The notes below the pieces were generated by a model that worked only from the letters and a program-made list of their open reading frames with translations, did no database searches and was not told the origin of the DNA. Of a stretch of DNA of 64,000 nucleotides, positions 17,370 to 25,879 are shown piece by piece (the first letter of the stretch is position 1; the number at the start of each line of letters is the position of its first letter). The position numbers and the translations under genes are program-made. Source of the DNA: Variovorax sp. JS1663. Its GTDB lineage: Bacteria > Pseudomonadota > Gammaproteobacteria > Burkholderiales > Burkholderiaceae_C. Where the stretch lies: assembly GCF_002157355.1 (NCBI RefSeq), contig NZ_LYMK01000005.1:1-64000 (forward strand), read 5' to 3'.

Positions 17370-17960
17370 ATGTTCCAGCGCTTCGCCCTGGCCGCCGTCC
17401 TGGCGGCCACCCTCCCCCTGTCCGCCGCCCACGCCCAGCGCCCTGCGCCGCCGCAGGGCCCGATGACCGACGGCTACCTGTGCTGCAACATGCGCAGCTA
17501 CGGCAAGCAGATCAGCGACATCAACTACGACGAGCAGGGCATGAGCATCCTGGCCGTGGGCACGCGCGCGCGCATCACCGGCTACGACTTCCGCTGGGTC
17601 GATCTGGACGTCGGCGGCCGCCCGCAGCGGCTCAAGAACGACTACAGCCGCAACATGTCGACCGTCTCCTTCGGGCAGCGCTACGTCGTGACGGAGGACC
17701 CGAAGGCCAAGCTGGCCGGCTTCCCGGAAAAGACGCGCGCCGCAATTCAGGCGATGAAGGTGATCCCCGGCATGACGCGCGAGCAGGTGCTGATGGCGCT
17801 GGGCTACCCCATCGCCAGCGAGAACCCGACGCTGGACGCGCCGGTGTGGCGCTACTGGCTCGACAGCTGGGCGGAGTACCAGGTGGTGTTCGAAGCGGGC
17901 GGCACGGTGAAGACCGTCATGGCTGATCCGCCGACGCTGAACCGCGTCTCGCTTCCCTGA
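17370..17960 (+). CDS. secreted BamE/SmpA-like domain protein
   Basis: Exported protein of 196 residues with a signal peptide ending AHAQ near residue 23. The segment VIPGMTREQVLMALGYP followed by PVWRYW resembles the BamE/SmpA fold, which reads as alpha-alpha-beta modules in periplasmic proteins. Unlike BamE it has no lipobox and it has an N-terminal extension with DGYLCCNMRSYG, so it is probably not the barrel-assembly subunit itself. A -10-like TAGAAT at 17305-17310 gives an ordinary leader of about 50 bases. SD-like AGAGAG precedes the ATG. The actual function is unknown. Confidence 0.75.
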   Translation: MFQRFALAAVLAATLPLSAAHAQRPAPPQGPMTDGYLCCNMRSYGKQISDINYDEQGMSILAVGTRARITGYDFRWVDLDVGGRPQRLKNDYSRNMSTVSFGQRYVVTEDPKAKLAGFPEKTRAAIQAMKVIPGMTREQVLMALGYPIASENPTLDAPVWRYWLDSWAEYQVVFEAGGTVKTVMADPPTLNRVSLP

Positions 17961-17977
17961 GCGACCGAACTACCGGA

Positions 17978-18886
17978 CTACGACTGGCCGTAGTCGATGG
18001 CCCGGCTGTAGGCCGGGTCGCGATGCCAGTCCCAGTAGGTCGCGAGCAGGCGCTGCGTGACCGGGCCGGGCCGCCCCGTGCCCACCACCCGGTCGTCCAC
18101 CCGCGTCACCGGCAGCACGCCGCCGCCGGAACTGGTGAGGAAGGCCTCGTCGGCGCCGCGCAGTTCCTCGGCCGGCAGCGCGCGCAGCGCGACGGGCAGG
18201 CCCAGCGAAGCGGCGATCTCGATCACGGTGCGGCGCGAGATGCCCTCGAGCACGCCTTCCCTCGGCGTGACCAGCGCGCCGTCCTTGATGCAGAAGATGT
18301 TGAAGCCGGGGCCTTCCACCACATTGCCCTGGGCATCGCTCAGCACCACCGTGTCGGCGCCGTCGTCGAGGGCGACGAGCAGGCCCATCGTGAGGTCGTT
18401 CCAGTGGTAGTTCTTGGCCCGGGGATCGACCGAGCTCGCCGGGATGCGCTGGACCGCACTCACCTTCACGTGGAGGCCGCGCTCGCGCTGCGCCTCGTTG
18501 GCGATCCAGACGAAGGGCACCGCGAAGGCATAGAAGCGGTTGACCGCCTGCCGCGGATCGCGCGAGCCCCAGGGCGGCTGCCCGCGCGTGACGATCATTT
18601 CCACATAGGAACTGCGCAGCCCGCTGCGGCGCACGCATTCGGCCAGCACCCCCTCGATCTGCGCCGGCGTGAGGCCGGGATCGAGGCGGAAGCGCTCGCA
18701 GCTGTGCATGAAACGCTCCAGGTGCTCATCGAGCCGGAAGAAAGCGCCTTCCCACACCGTCACCACGTCGTAGGTGGCGTCGGAGCGCAGGAAGCCCCAG
18801 TCGGTGATGGGGATCGCGGCCTCGGCGATCGGCACGTAATCGCCGCGCACGAAGGCGATGCCGTCGGACAGCGGATGGGATGGCAT
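17978..18886 (-). CDS. class IV PLP-dependent aminotransferase
   Basis: Fold-type IV PLP enzyme of 302 residues, related to branched-chain and D-amino acid aminotransferases and ADC lyase. The PLP lysine is Lys158 in DPRAKNYHWNDL. The phosphate-binding and product loops are GNVVEGPGFNIF and LEGISRRTVIE. Substrate class cannot be set by eye, since the usual BCAT and D-AAT discriminating loops are only partly matched. ATG 18886 fits the usual N terminus (MPSHPLSDGIAFVRG); ATG 18952 would add 22 residues. No good Shine-Dalgarno was seen for either. The gene is convergent with the BamE-like gene. Confidence 0.85.
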   Translation of the reverse strand: MPSHPLSDGIAFVRGDYVPIAEAAIPITDWGFLRSDATYDVVTVWEGAFFRLDEHLERFMHSCERFRLDPGLTPAQIEGVLAECVRRSGLRSSYVEMIVTRGQPPWGSRDPRQAVNRFYAFAVPFVWIANEAQRERGLHVKVSAVQRIPASSVDPRAKNYHWNDLTMGLLVALDDGADTVVLSDAQGNVVEGPGFNIFCIKDGALVTPREGVLEGISRRTVIEIAASLGLPVALRALPAEELRGADEAFLTSSGGGVLPVTRVDDRVVGTGRPGPVTQRLLATYWDWHRDPAYSRAIDYGQS

Positions 18887-19011
18887 GGCAGGCAAGGCAG
18901 GGCGTTGATGGCATGGCTCCTTTGAATGGACCGGACGACTCGGTTCATTCATTGGAAATGCTGGAGCGCACTCTAGGTCAAGCCCTCCGCCGGCTCAAGT
19001 CCCAGCCGATC

Positions 19012-19392
19012 TCAATCGTCCCGGTGGCTCAGGCGTTCGCAATAGTCGAGCAGCAGCTCGATTTCCGCCGACTTGTCGAAGAAGGCATCCGCACCCAGCG
19101 CCTTGGAGCGCTCGCGCATGTCGGGTGTAGCGTAGTTGCTCAGCACCACCACCTTCTGGTGCGCGGCCCGCCGGCGGCAGGCGTCGATCACCGCGAGCCC
19201 GTTCCCGTCCTTGAGGAACAGATCGACGATCGCCACGTCCCAGCCGTCCCGGTGCCGCGCCAGCCAATCCACGGCCTCGCTCTCGCCGGCCGCATGGGCC
19301 ACCACGGTGGCGTCCGCAAGGTCTTCCAGAAACCCAGCGAGATTCTCGCGGATCACTGGGTTGTCTTCGACCAGGTAGGTCTTGAAAGTCAT
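19012..19392 (-). CDS. stand-alone response regulator receiver protein
   Basis: Single receiver domain of 126 residues with no output domain. Acidic residues EDN follow the first strand at 9-11, the phosphoacceptor is Asp57 in VAIVDLFLKDG, and the later LSN and FFDKS positions match the conserved Ser/Thr and Lys. Such proteins act by protein contact, as in chemotaxis or phosphorelays. ATG 19392 gives a complete first strand (MTFKTYLVEDNP). It has no kinase gene beside it. The intergenic space to the right is shared with the divergent cyclodeaminase gene. Confidence 0.88.
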   Translation of the reverse strand: MTFKTYLVEDNPVIRENLAGFLEDLADATVVAHAAGESEAVDWLARHRDGWDVAIVDLFLKDGNGLAVIDACRRRAAHQKVVVLSNYATPDMRERSKALGADAFFDKSAEIELLLDYCERLSHRDD

Positions 19393-19544
19393 GGCACGGG
19401 AAGAGATCAAAAGGTTTGTCGTGATTGTTTTGCAGGCTTGATGCGATCATGACGAGATGGACCGATGCCGCACGGTGAGCCATCGCGGTCAACGCGGGTA
19501 GGCGAAGGCCTACCTCCCTACAACGGAAGCAGTACCGAGCAGAT

Positions 19545-20576
19545 ATGGCACTGACACGCTTCGTCGACATCCAGGCGGTCTCGGACCTGGTCCGGGCCCT
19601 GGGCCCCCAACCCTTCCTGCTGGCACTGGCCGAGGCCATGCGTGAGGACTTCCTGCGCTGGCCCGAGTTCGACAAATCGGCGCGCCTGGCCAGCCATTCG
19701 CCGGTGGGCGTGATCGAGCTGATGCCGGTGTCGGACCGGGAGCGCTATGCCTTCAAGTATGTCAACGGCCATCCGGGCAACACGGCCCGCGGCCTGCCCA
19801 CCGTCATGGCCTTCGGTGTGCTGGCCGAGGTCGAGACCGGCTTCCCACTGCTGCTGGCCGAGCTCACGCTGACCACCGCGCTGCGCACCGCCGCCATGTC
19901 GGCGCTGGCGGCGCAGGCGGTGGCGCGGCCGGGAGCGCGCAGCATGGCGCTGATCGGCAACGGCGCGCAGAGCGAATTCCAGGCGCTGGCTTTTCACGCC
20001 CTGCTGGGCGTGGAGGAGCTGCGCGCCTATGACATCGATCCCGCCGCCACCGACAAGCTGGTGCGCAACCTCGCACCCTGGCCCGCCCTGCGCGTGCATC
20101 GCGCGGCCGACATTGCCGATGCGGTGCGGGGCGCCGACATCGTGAGCACGCTGACCGCGCGCAAGGCGCGCGCCACCTTGCTCACGCCGGACATGCTGGC
20201 GCCCGGCATGCACATCAACGCGGTCGGCGGCGACTGCCCCGGCAAGACCGAGCTGCATCCCGATGTGCTGAAGGCCGCGCGCGTGTTCGTGGAGTACGAG
20301 CCGCAGACCCGCATCGAGGGCGAGCTGCAGCAGATGCCGCCCGACTTCCCGGTGGTCGAGCTGTGGCGTGTGCTGGCGGGCGAACTGCCCGGCCGCGAGG
20401 ATCCGGGCCAGGTGACGGTCTTCGACTCGGTGGGCTTCGCGCTGGAGGACTACTCCGCGCTGCGGCTGGTGCACCGCCTCGCGATGGCGCACGGCGTCGG
20501 ACAGGACATCGCCCTGGCACCGGAGAACGGCGATCCCAAGGACCTGTTCCGGCTCACAAGGCCGCCGGCTGGCTGA
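19545..20576 (+). CDS. ornithine cyclodeaminase family protein
   Basis: NAD-binding protein of 343 residues of the OCD/mu-crystallin family. It has the N-terminal segment KYVNGHPGNTARGLPTV, the Rossmann signature ALIGNGAQSEFQ near residue 145, and the catalytic Asp region FDSVGFALEDYSAL near residue 290. OCD makes proline from ornithine with loss of ammonia; relatives reduce imines or dehydrogenate opines, and no nearby gene settles the reaction. A 7-bp hairpin (19497-19514) lies about 30 bases upstream of the ATG. Its 3' end overlaps the convergent gshA gene by 23 bases. Confidence 0.87.
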   Translation: MALTRFVDIQAVSDLVRALGPQPFLLALAEAMREDFLRWPEFDKSARLASHSPVGVIELMPVSDRERYAFKYVNGHPGNTARGLPTVMAFGVLAEVETGFPLLLAELTLTTALRTAAMSALAAQAVARPGARSMALIGNGAQSEFQALAFHALLGVEELRAYDIDPAATDKLVRNLAPWPALRVHRAADIADAVRGADIVSTLTARKARATLLTPDMLAPGMHINAVGGDCPGKTELHPDVLKAARVFVEYEPQTRIEGELQQMPPDFPVVELWRVLAGELPGREDPGQVTVFDSVGFALEDYSALRLVHRLAMAHGVGQDIALAPENGDPKDLFRLTRPPAG

Positions 20577-22128
20577 CCGCGTGAGGCGCGTCGATCCAGT
20601 GCTTCCGGAAGCCCAGCCGCGACGGCGAGACGTACTCCTCGCGGTAGATCTCGAAAGGCATGGTGTCGGCGCCTTCGATCTGCTTCTGCGCCTGGATCGA
20701 GCTCTGGGTCATGCGTTCGAACTCGGCCTGCTGGGCGGCCGGGAACGGCAGGGCCTCCAGCGCGGCGCGCGTGGCCTCCGAACGCCCGCGCACGAAGCCG
20801 ATGAAGGAATCGCCGTGCGAGCGCGTCGCCTCCAGCACGCGGGCCGAGGGCAGCACGGCCGGGTCGGCCAGCGCCTTCTTCGCCGCACGCACCGCCTCGG
20901 CATGGCGCTCGCCGCCATGGGCCGCATCGAGTGCGGCCGCGATCGGCTCGAAGGCCTCGAGCAGTTCGCCGCCCCAGTCGGTCAGGCCCACCTCGCGCCC
21001 GCCGCGCAGCAGGCGCAGGCCGGGCTCGCGCCCGCGCGCCGCCGTCAGGTGCTGGTTGTGGGCGAGCTCGGCGATCTCCTCGCGCGTGTCGGGCGGGCTG
21101 TCGGCCAGCAGGCAATGCAGCAGGAACACGTCCAGCAGACGCATGGTGGAAGCGTTGATGCCGATGGTCTCGAAGGGGTCGAGGTCCATCAGCCGCACCT
21201 CCACGTACTCCACGCCGCGCTCGCGCAGCGCGTGCAGCGGCCGCTCGCCTGGGAAGATCACCCGCTTGGGCCGGATGGTGCCGTAGAACTCGTTCTCGAT
21301 CTGCAGCAAGGTGGTGGCGAGCTGGTTGTAGTCGCCGCCCAGGTTCTGGATGCCGATCGCCTCGTAGGGGGGCCAGGGCCGGGTGAGCGCGTCCTGCAGC
21401 GAGGCGGCATAGCCGTCGAGGCTGTTGTAACTCACCGTGAGCGAGGCCTGGGCTTCGCTCTGGTAGCCCAGGCGCCCCATGCGCAGCGAGGTGCCGTGGG
21501 GCATGTGCATGCTGCCCTCGCCCAGCGGCACCAGCTCGTGCTTGCGCCCGGCGACGAAGCTGGAGCACAACGCCGGCGAGGCGCCGAAAAGGTACAGCAG
21601 CAGGAAGGCATGGCGGCGGAAGTTGCGGATCAGCGCGAAGTACTGCTCGCTCGACACCTCCGGCAGCGACCAGTTGTAGTGGATGCCCGAGATGGTCTGC
21701 ATGCGCCGCCCGTAGCGGTGGCTCAGGCCCATGCGGTAGACGCTCTTGGCGCGGCCCACGTTCGACGAGCCGTAACGCCCGATCGGGATGGTCTCGTCGG
21801 TCGGCAGGCCGCAGGGCATGCTCGACACCCACAGGCGCTCGTCGCCGGCCTCGGCCAGCACCCGGTAGGTGTACTGGTGGATGCGGGTCAGCTCGGCCAG
21901 GCAGGCCTCGACGTCGGTGTGCACGCCGGTGATCAGCTCCAGCTGGGACTCGCTGAAGTCGGTGGTGATGTGCGGATGGGTCAGGGCCGATCCCAGGGCA
22001 GCCGGGTGCGGCGTCAGCGCGAGCTTGCCGTCGGGCTGGACGCGCAGGCTCTCCTTCTCGATTCCTCGACGAACTCCCTTCAGGCGCGCGGGTGTGAGCG
22101 CTCCCAGGCGCTCCTGCAATTTGCTCAT
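20554..22128 (-). CDS. gshA: glutamate-cysteine ligase, E. coli type
   Basis: ATP-dependent ligase joining Glu and Cys, the first step of glutathione synthesis, 524 residues (E. coli 518). Family motifs include RGIEKESLRV at 20-30, TTDFSESQLELIT, the central region GIHYNWSLP, and the conserved VEVRLMDLDPFETIGI. The C terminus ends with the WIDAPHAV segment. ATG 22128 begins MSKLQERLGAL, typical of the family. It overlaps the convergent cyclodeaminase gene by 23 bases and is divergent from the DUF2252 gene. gshB is not in the window. Confidence 0.95.
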   Translation of the reverse strand: MSKLQERLGALTPARLKGVRRGIEKESLRVQPDGKLALTPHPAALGSALTHPHITTDFSESQLELITGVHTDVEACLAELTRIHQYTYRVLAEAGDERLWVSSMPCGLPTDETIPIGRYGSSNVGRAKSVYRMGLSHRYGRRMQTISGIHYNWSLPEVSSEQYFALIRNFRRHAFLLLYLFGASPALCSSFVAGRKHELVPLGEGSMHMPHGTSLRMGRLGYQSEAQASLTVSYNSLDGYAASLQDALTRPWPPYEAIGIQNLGGDYNQLATTLLQIENEFYGTIRPKRVIFPGERPLHALRERGVEYVEVRLMDLDPFETIGINASTMRLLDVFLLHCLLADSPPDTREEIAELAHNQHLTAARGREPGLRLLRGGREVGLTDWGGELLEAFEPIAAALDAAHGGERHAEAVRAAKKALADPAVLPSARVLEATRSHGDSFIGFVRGRSEATRAALEALPFPAAQQAEFERMTQSSIQAQKQIEGADTMPFEIYREEYVSPSRLGFRKHWIDAPHAVSQPAAL

Positions 22129-22326
22129 GTCGTTATGACCCGTGAATCTTTGTGGGGCGGAAGGTAGCACGGCCGCGCACGGCGTGCTGGCAGCGGTATT
22201 TTTCCCGGGCTGGCCGTTTCTGCTATACGGCACTCCCCTATGGCCGCGGTGGCCCCCGCGCCGGCGGGCGCTGCTAGCATCCGCCGGCGCCGCCAGGGAA
22301 ACGCGGCGGAAAACAGGAGGAAAAGC

Positions 22327-23547
22327 ATGGTCGATGTGGTGCAAAGCGTGCTGGCCTTCAATGCCGGGCGCGACCCCGAGCGGCTCGCAATGAAGTACGC
22401 GGCGATGCGCAAGAGCCCCTTCGTCTTCCTGCGCGGGAGCTGCCACCGCTTCTACGAGCGCCTCCCGCGCGGCGCGCTGCCGGCCTCCCCGCCGGGCTGG
22501 GTCTGCGGCGACCTGCACCTGGAGAACTTCGGCAGTTTCAAGGGCGACAACGGCCTGGTGTACTTCGACATCAACGACTTCGACGAGGCCGCGCTGGCCC
22601 CCACCGCCTGGGACCTGGTGCGCTTCCTCGCCAGCGTGCGCGTGGGCGCGGCCAGCATCTCGGTCGGCAAGGCGGAGGCCCGGAAGCTGTGCGGCTGCTT
22701 CGTCGAGGCCTATGCCGAAACGCTGGCGCTGGGCGAGGTGCGCTGGGTCGAGCGCGACACGGCCGAGGGCCTGGTGGGCGCGCTGCTGCGCGGCCTGCGC
22801 GACCGCAAGCGCAGGTCATTCCTCGACGAGCGCACCCGGCTGGAGCGCGGCGAAGGCAAGCGTCGGCGCATGCGGCGCGTGCTGCGCACAGACGGCAAGA
22901 AGGCGCTGCCCGCGAGCCACGAGGAACGCGAGCGCGTCGGCGAACTGGTGCGCGCCTTTGCCGGGAAGCAGCCCGACCCGGCCTACTACGAGGTGCTCGA
23001 CGTCGCGCGGCGCATCGCCGGCACCGGCAGCCTGGGCGTGGAGCGCTACGTGATCCTGGTCGCCGGCAAGGGCTCGCCCGGCGGCAACGGCCTGCTCGAC
23101 CTGAAGCGGGTCAACGCCTCCTCGCTGCTGCCGCACCTGGCGACCGCACAACCGGACTGGAAGAACGAGGCCCTGCGCGCGGTGGCGCTGCAGCAGCGCG
23201 TACAGGCGGTGTCGGCCGGCCTGCTGCAGCCGCTGCGCATGAACGGACGCGACCTCGTGCTGCGCCACCTGCAGCCCTCCGAAGACCGCGTGACGCTGGA
23301 CCGCTCCGCGCAGAAGCTCAAGTCGCTGGCGCAGGTCCTGCGCACCATGGGCCGCATGGTCGCGTGGGGCCAGCTGCGCAGCGCCGGCCGCCAGGGCTCG
23401 GCCATCGCCGACGAGCTCATCGCCCATGGCCACGACCGGAAGTGGCATCAGCCGCTGCTGGAGGCCTCGCGGGCCTGCGCAGCCGACGTGGCGCTCGAGT
23501 GGAAGACCTACTGCGAGGCCTTCGACGACGGCGTCTTCAGAACCTGA
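22327..23547 (+). CDS. DUF2252 family protein
   Basis: Protein of 406 residues of DUF2252, a family whose fold is related to protein kinase-like and aminoglycoside phosphotransferase enzymes. Visible features are WVCGDLHLENFGSFK near residue 60 and YFDINDFDEAALAP, which resemble the HGDLH...N and IDFD catalytic motifs of APH-type kinases, and later GSLGVERYVILVAGKG and LLDLKRVNASS. Phosphotransfer is therefore possible but unproven. ATG 22327 has AGGAGG 8 bases upstream, a strong ribosome-binding site. It is divergent from gshA and stands alone before a convergent esterase. Confidence 0.82.
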   Translation: MVDVVQSVLAFNAGRDPERLAMKYAAMRKSPFVFLRGSCHRFYERLPRGALPASPPGWVCGDLHLENFGSFKGDNGLVYFDINDFDEAALAPTAWDLVRFLASVRVGAASISVGKAEARKLCGCFVEAYAETLALGEVRWVERDTAEGLVGALLRGLRDRKRRSFLDERTRLERGEGKRRRMRRVLRTDGKKALPASHEERERVGELVRAFAGKQPDPAYYEVLDVARRIAGTGSLGVERYVILVAGKGSPGGNGLLDLKRVNASSLLPHLATAQPDWKNEALRAVALQQRVQAVSAGLLQPLRMNGRDLVLRHLQPSEDRVTLDRSAQKLKSLAQVLRTMGRMVAWGQLRSAGRQGSAIADELIAHGHDRKWHQPLLEASRACAADVALEWKTYCEAFDDGVFRT

Positions 23548-23559
23548 GGGGCTGGGTGC

Positions 23560-24222
23560 TCAGCCCAGCACGCGCAGCAGGAAGCCGTTGAGATCGGCGA
23601 TCTCCTCCATGCACACCGAGTGCTCCATCGGGTACTCGTGCCACTCGACGCCGTAGCCCAGCGCGATCAGCGCATCGCGCGAGGCGGCCGCGCGCGCGAT
23701 CGGCACCACGCCGTCGCGTGTGCCGTGGGCGAGGAAGACGGGTGTCTTGTGGTTCGCTGCATGGCGCTCGGCGGCGGTGGTCTCGGCCAGCGGCAGGTAG
23801 CCCGACAGCCCCACGATGCCGCCCAGCCGCTCGGCATGGCGCAGCCCGGTCATCAGCGCCATCGCGCAGCCCTGGGAGAAGCCGGCGACCACGATGCGGC
23901 CGGCCGCGACGCCGCGCTGCTTCTCCGTGGCGATCAGGCCCTCGATGGTGGCCTGCGAACGGCGCAGGCCGGCATCGTCCTCGCGCTTGACGAGGTCGGC
24001 CACGGCGATGTCGTACCAGGCGGGCATGGGATAGCCGCCGTTGATGGTCACGGGAATCACCGGCGCATGCGGGAACACGAAGCGCACCGGCCCGGCGGCC
24101 GAGAGATCGAGCTCGCGGGCGATGGGCACGAAGTCGTTGCCGTCGGCGCCCAGGCCGTGCATCACGATCACGGAGGCGGTGGGGTTGGGGCCGGTTTCGA
24201 TTTCGATGGGAGCGAGGGACAT
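23560..24222 (-). CDS. carboxylesterase (phospholipase/carboxylesterase family)
   Basis: Alpha/beta hydrolase of 220 residues of the EstB/YpfH-like PF02230 family. The triad is complete: Ser116 in GFSQG, Asp170 in HGTRDGVVP and His201 in YPMEHSV. The oxyanion region is MHGLGADGNDF. There is no signal peptide, so it is cytoplasmic and acts on short-chain carboxylic esters, and possibly on S-acyl or lysophospholipid substrates. ATG 24222 is chosen for the family start; the longer frame overlaps unrelated upstream sequence. It converges with the DUF2252 gene (12-base gap) and is divergent from the MHS symporter gene. Confidence 0.9.
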   Translation of the reverse strand: MSLAPIEIETGPNPTASVIVMHGLGADGNDFVPIARELDLSAAGPVRFVFPHAPVIPVTINGGYPMPAWYDIAVADLVKREDDAGLRRSQATIEGLIATEKQRGVAAGRIVVAGFSQGCAMALMTGLRHAERLGGIVGLSGYLPLAETTAAERHAANHKTPVFLAHGTRDGVVPIARAAASRDALIALGYGVEWHEYPMEHSVCMEEIADLNGFLLRVLG

Positions 24223-24364
24223 GGATGGAGCGGGATTGCGAGCGTGGATGGCCCGAGTGTGCCCGATCCCGCATCGCGGGCCGGCCTTCAGCTTTGCGTC
24301 CGCCCTGCCGATATGCTCAGCGACTCGACGCATCAGGAACACGTCGGATTTCGTCCATCGAAGC

Positions 24365-25723
24365 ATGAGCAACAGGAACCAGATGACGCAGCACAGCACA
24401 GGTACCCCGGTGAGCCGGCGCAAGACCATCGTCGCCACCACCATCGGCAACGGCCTCGAGTTCTTCGACTTCACCATCTACGGCTTCCTGGCGCTGGTGA
24501 TCGGCAAGCTCTTCTTCCCCGCCCTGGACAGCTACAACCAGCTGCTGCTGACGGTCGGCACCTTCGGCGTCGGTTTCATCATGCGGCCCTTGGGCGGCAT
24601 CGTCATCGGCGCCTATGCCGACCGCGCGGGCCGCAAGAAGGCGATGACGCTCACCATCTTCCTGATGGCGCTGGGCTGCGCCATGATCGGCTTCGCACCG
24701 ACCTACGCGCAGATCGGCGTCTGGGCGCCGATCCTGATCGTGTCGGCGCGGCTGATCCAGGGCTTCTCCGCCGGCGGCGAGGTCGGCGCATCCACCACCC
24801 TGCTGGTGGAGCACGCGACGCCGGCCAACCGCGGCTACATGGCGAGCTGGCAATTCGCCAGCCAGGGCCTGGGCATCCTGCTGGGCGCGGCGGTGGCCGG
24901 CGGCCTGACCGCGGCACTGGGCCCGAAGGGCATGGAGGAATGGGGCTGGCGCGTGCCCTTCATCATCGGCATGCTGATCGCGCCGGTGGGCATGTACATC
25001 CGCCGCCACCTGCACGAGTCGCTGGAGACGGCCGGCCAGCCGGCGCCCCGCGAGGCGCGCAGCAGCCTGGCCGAGGTGTGCGGCGAGCATGGCCGCACGG
25101 TGCTCTCGGCCATCCTCAGCGTGCTGGGCGGCACGGCGGCGGCCTACGTGGTGACCTTCTACATGCCGACCTACGCGGTGCGCGAGCTCGGCCTGCCGCC
25201 CACGGTCGCGCTCTTCGGCGCGGTGCTCACCGGCCTGCTGTCCTTCGTGCTCGCCCCGCTGGTGGGCCTGGCCTCCGACCGGGTCGGGCGCAAGACGCTG
25301 ATCGTCTGGGGCCGCGTGGCGATGATGCTGATGATCTACCCGGGCTTCCTCTGGATGATCGCCTCGCCCACGCCGGCCGTGCTGTTCACCGTCGTCGGCC
25401 TGCTGAGCGTCGCGCTGGTGGTGCAGACCGTGCCCGCCATCACCATGCTGCCGGAGATGTTCCCCAAGCACGTGCGCGCGAGCGGCATGTCGCTGGTCTA
25501 CAGCGTGGGCGTGGCGCTGTTCGGCGGCTTCTCGCCTTTCGTCAGCACCTGGCTGGTGGGCGCCACCGGCAGCAAGCTGGCGCCGGCCTGGTACCTGCTG
25601 GGGATGACGCTCGTATCGCTGCTGGGCCTGCTCTGGCTCAAGGACTTCACCGGCCGCGACATCGACGAGGCCGGCGCGCACCGAGCGGACGCCGAGCCGT
25701 CCTCGAGGACCGCTCGCGCCTAG
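24365..25723 (+). CDS. MFS transporter, metabolite:H+ symporter (MHS) family
   Basis: Proton-coupled transporter of 452 residues with 12 membrane helices. The signature GNGLEFFDFTIYGFLALVIGK of TM1 and MRPLGGIVIGAYADRAGRKKA of the first cytoplasmic loop place it in the MHS group, which carries citrate, tricarballylate, alpha-ketoglutarate or proline-like substrates. The second loop motif LASDRVGRKT is also present. ATG 24365 is used; ATG 24383 is a close alternative. The soluble C terminus is Ala/Arg-rich. Substrate cannot be named from neighbours. Confidence 0.9.
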   Translation: MSNRNQMTQHSTGTPVSRRKTIVATTIGNGLEFFDFTIYGFLALVIGKLFFPALDSYNQLLLTVGTFGVGFIMRPLGGIVIGAYADRAGRKKAMTLTIFLMALGCAMIGFAPTYAQIGVWAPILIVSARLIQGFSAGGEVGASTTLLVEHATPANRGYMASWQFASQGLGILLGAAVAGGLTAALGPKGMEEWGWRVPFIIGMLIAPVGMYIRRHLHESLETAGQPAPREARSSLAEVCGEHGRTVLSAILSVLGGTAAAYVVTFYMPTYAVRELGLPPTVALFGAVLTGLLSFVLAPLVGLASDRVGRKTLIVWGRVAMMLMIYPGFLWMIASPTPAVLFTVVGLLSVALVVQTVPAITMLPEMFPKHVRASGMSLVYSVGVALFGGFSPFVSTWLVGATGSKLAPAWYLLGMTLVSLLGLLWLKDFTGRDIDEAGAHRADAEPSSRTARA

Positions 25724-25879
25724 CAGGCGCGCCGCCATCCGGCAGCAACTGCGCGAGGCCTTCCACTGCGCGGTCTGAGGCGCGCGCCCAAGCCGCGGAC
25801 CTGATCAATTGTGACAACGCTGCCGCGTCGGCTTCGAAGATTCGGCACGATGCCCAACTTTTGTCAGTTGGACACAACG

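Noticed and set aside
18887..19011. Possible small gene in the gap between the aminotransferase and the receiver protein
   Set aside because: No frame has a start with a ribosome-binding site or recognisable protein features.
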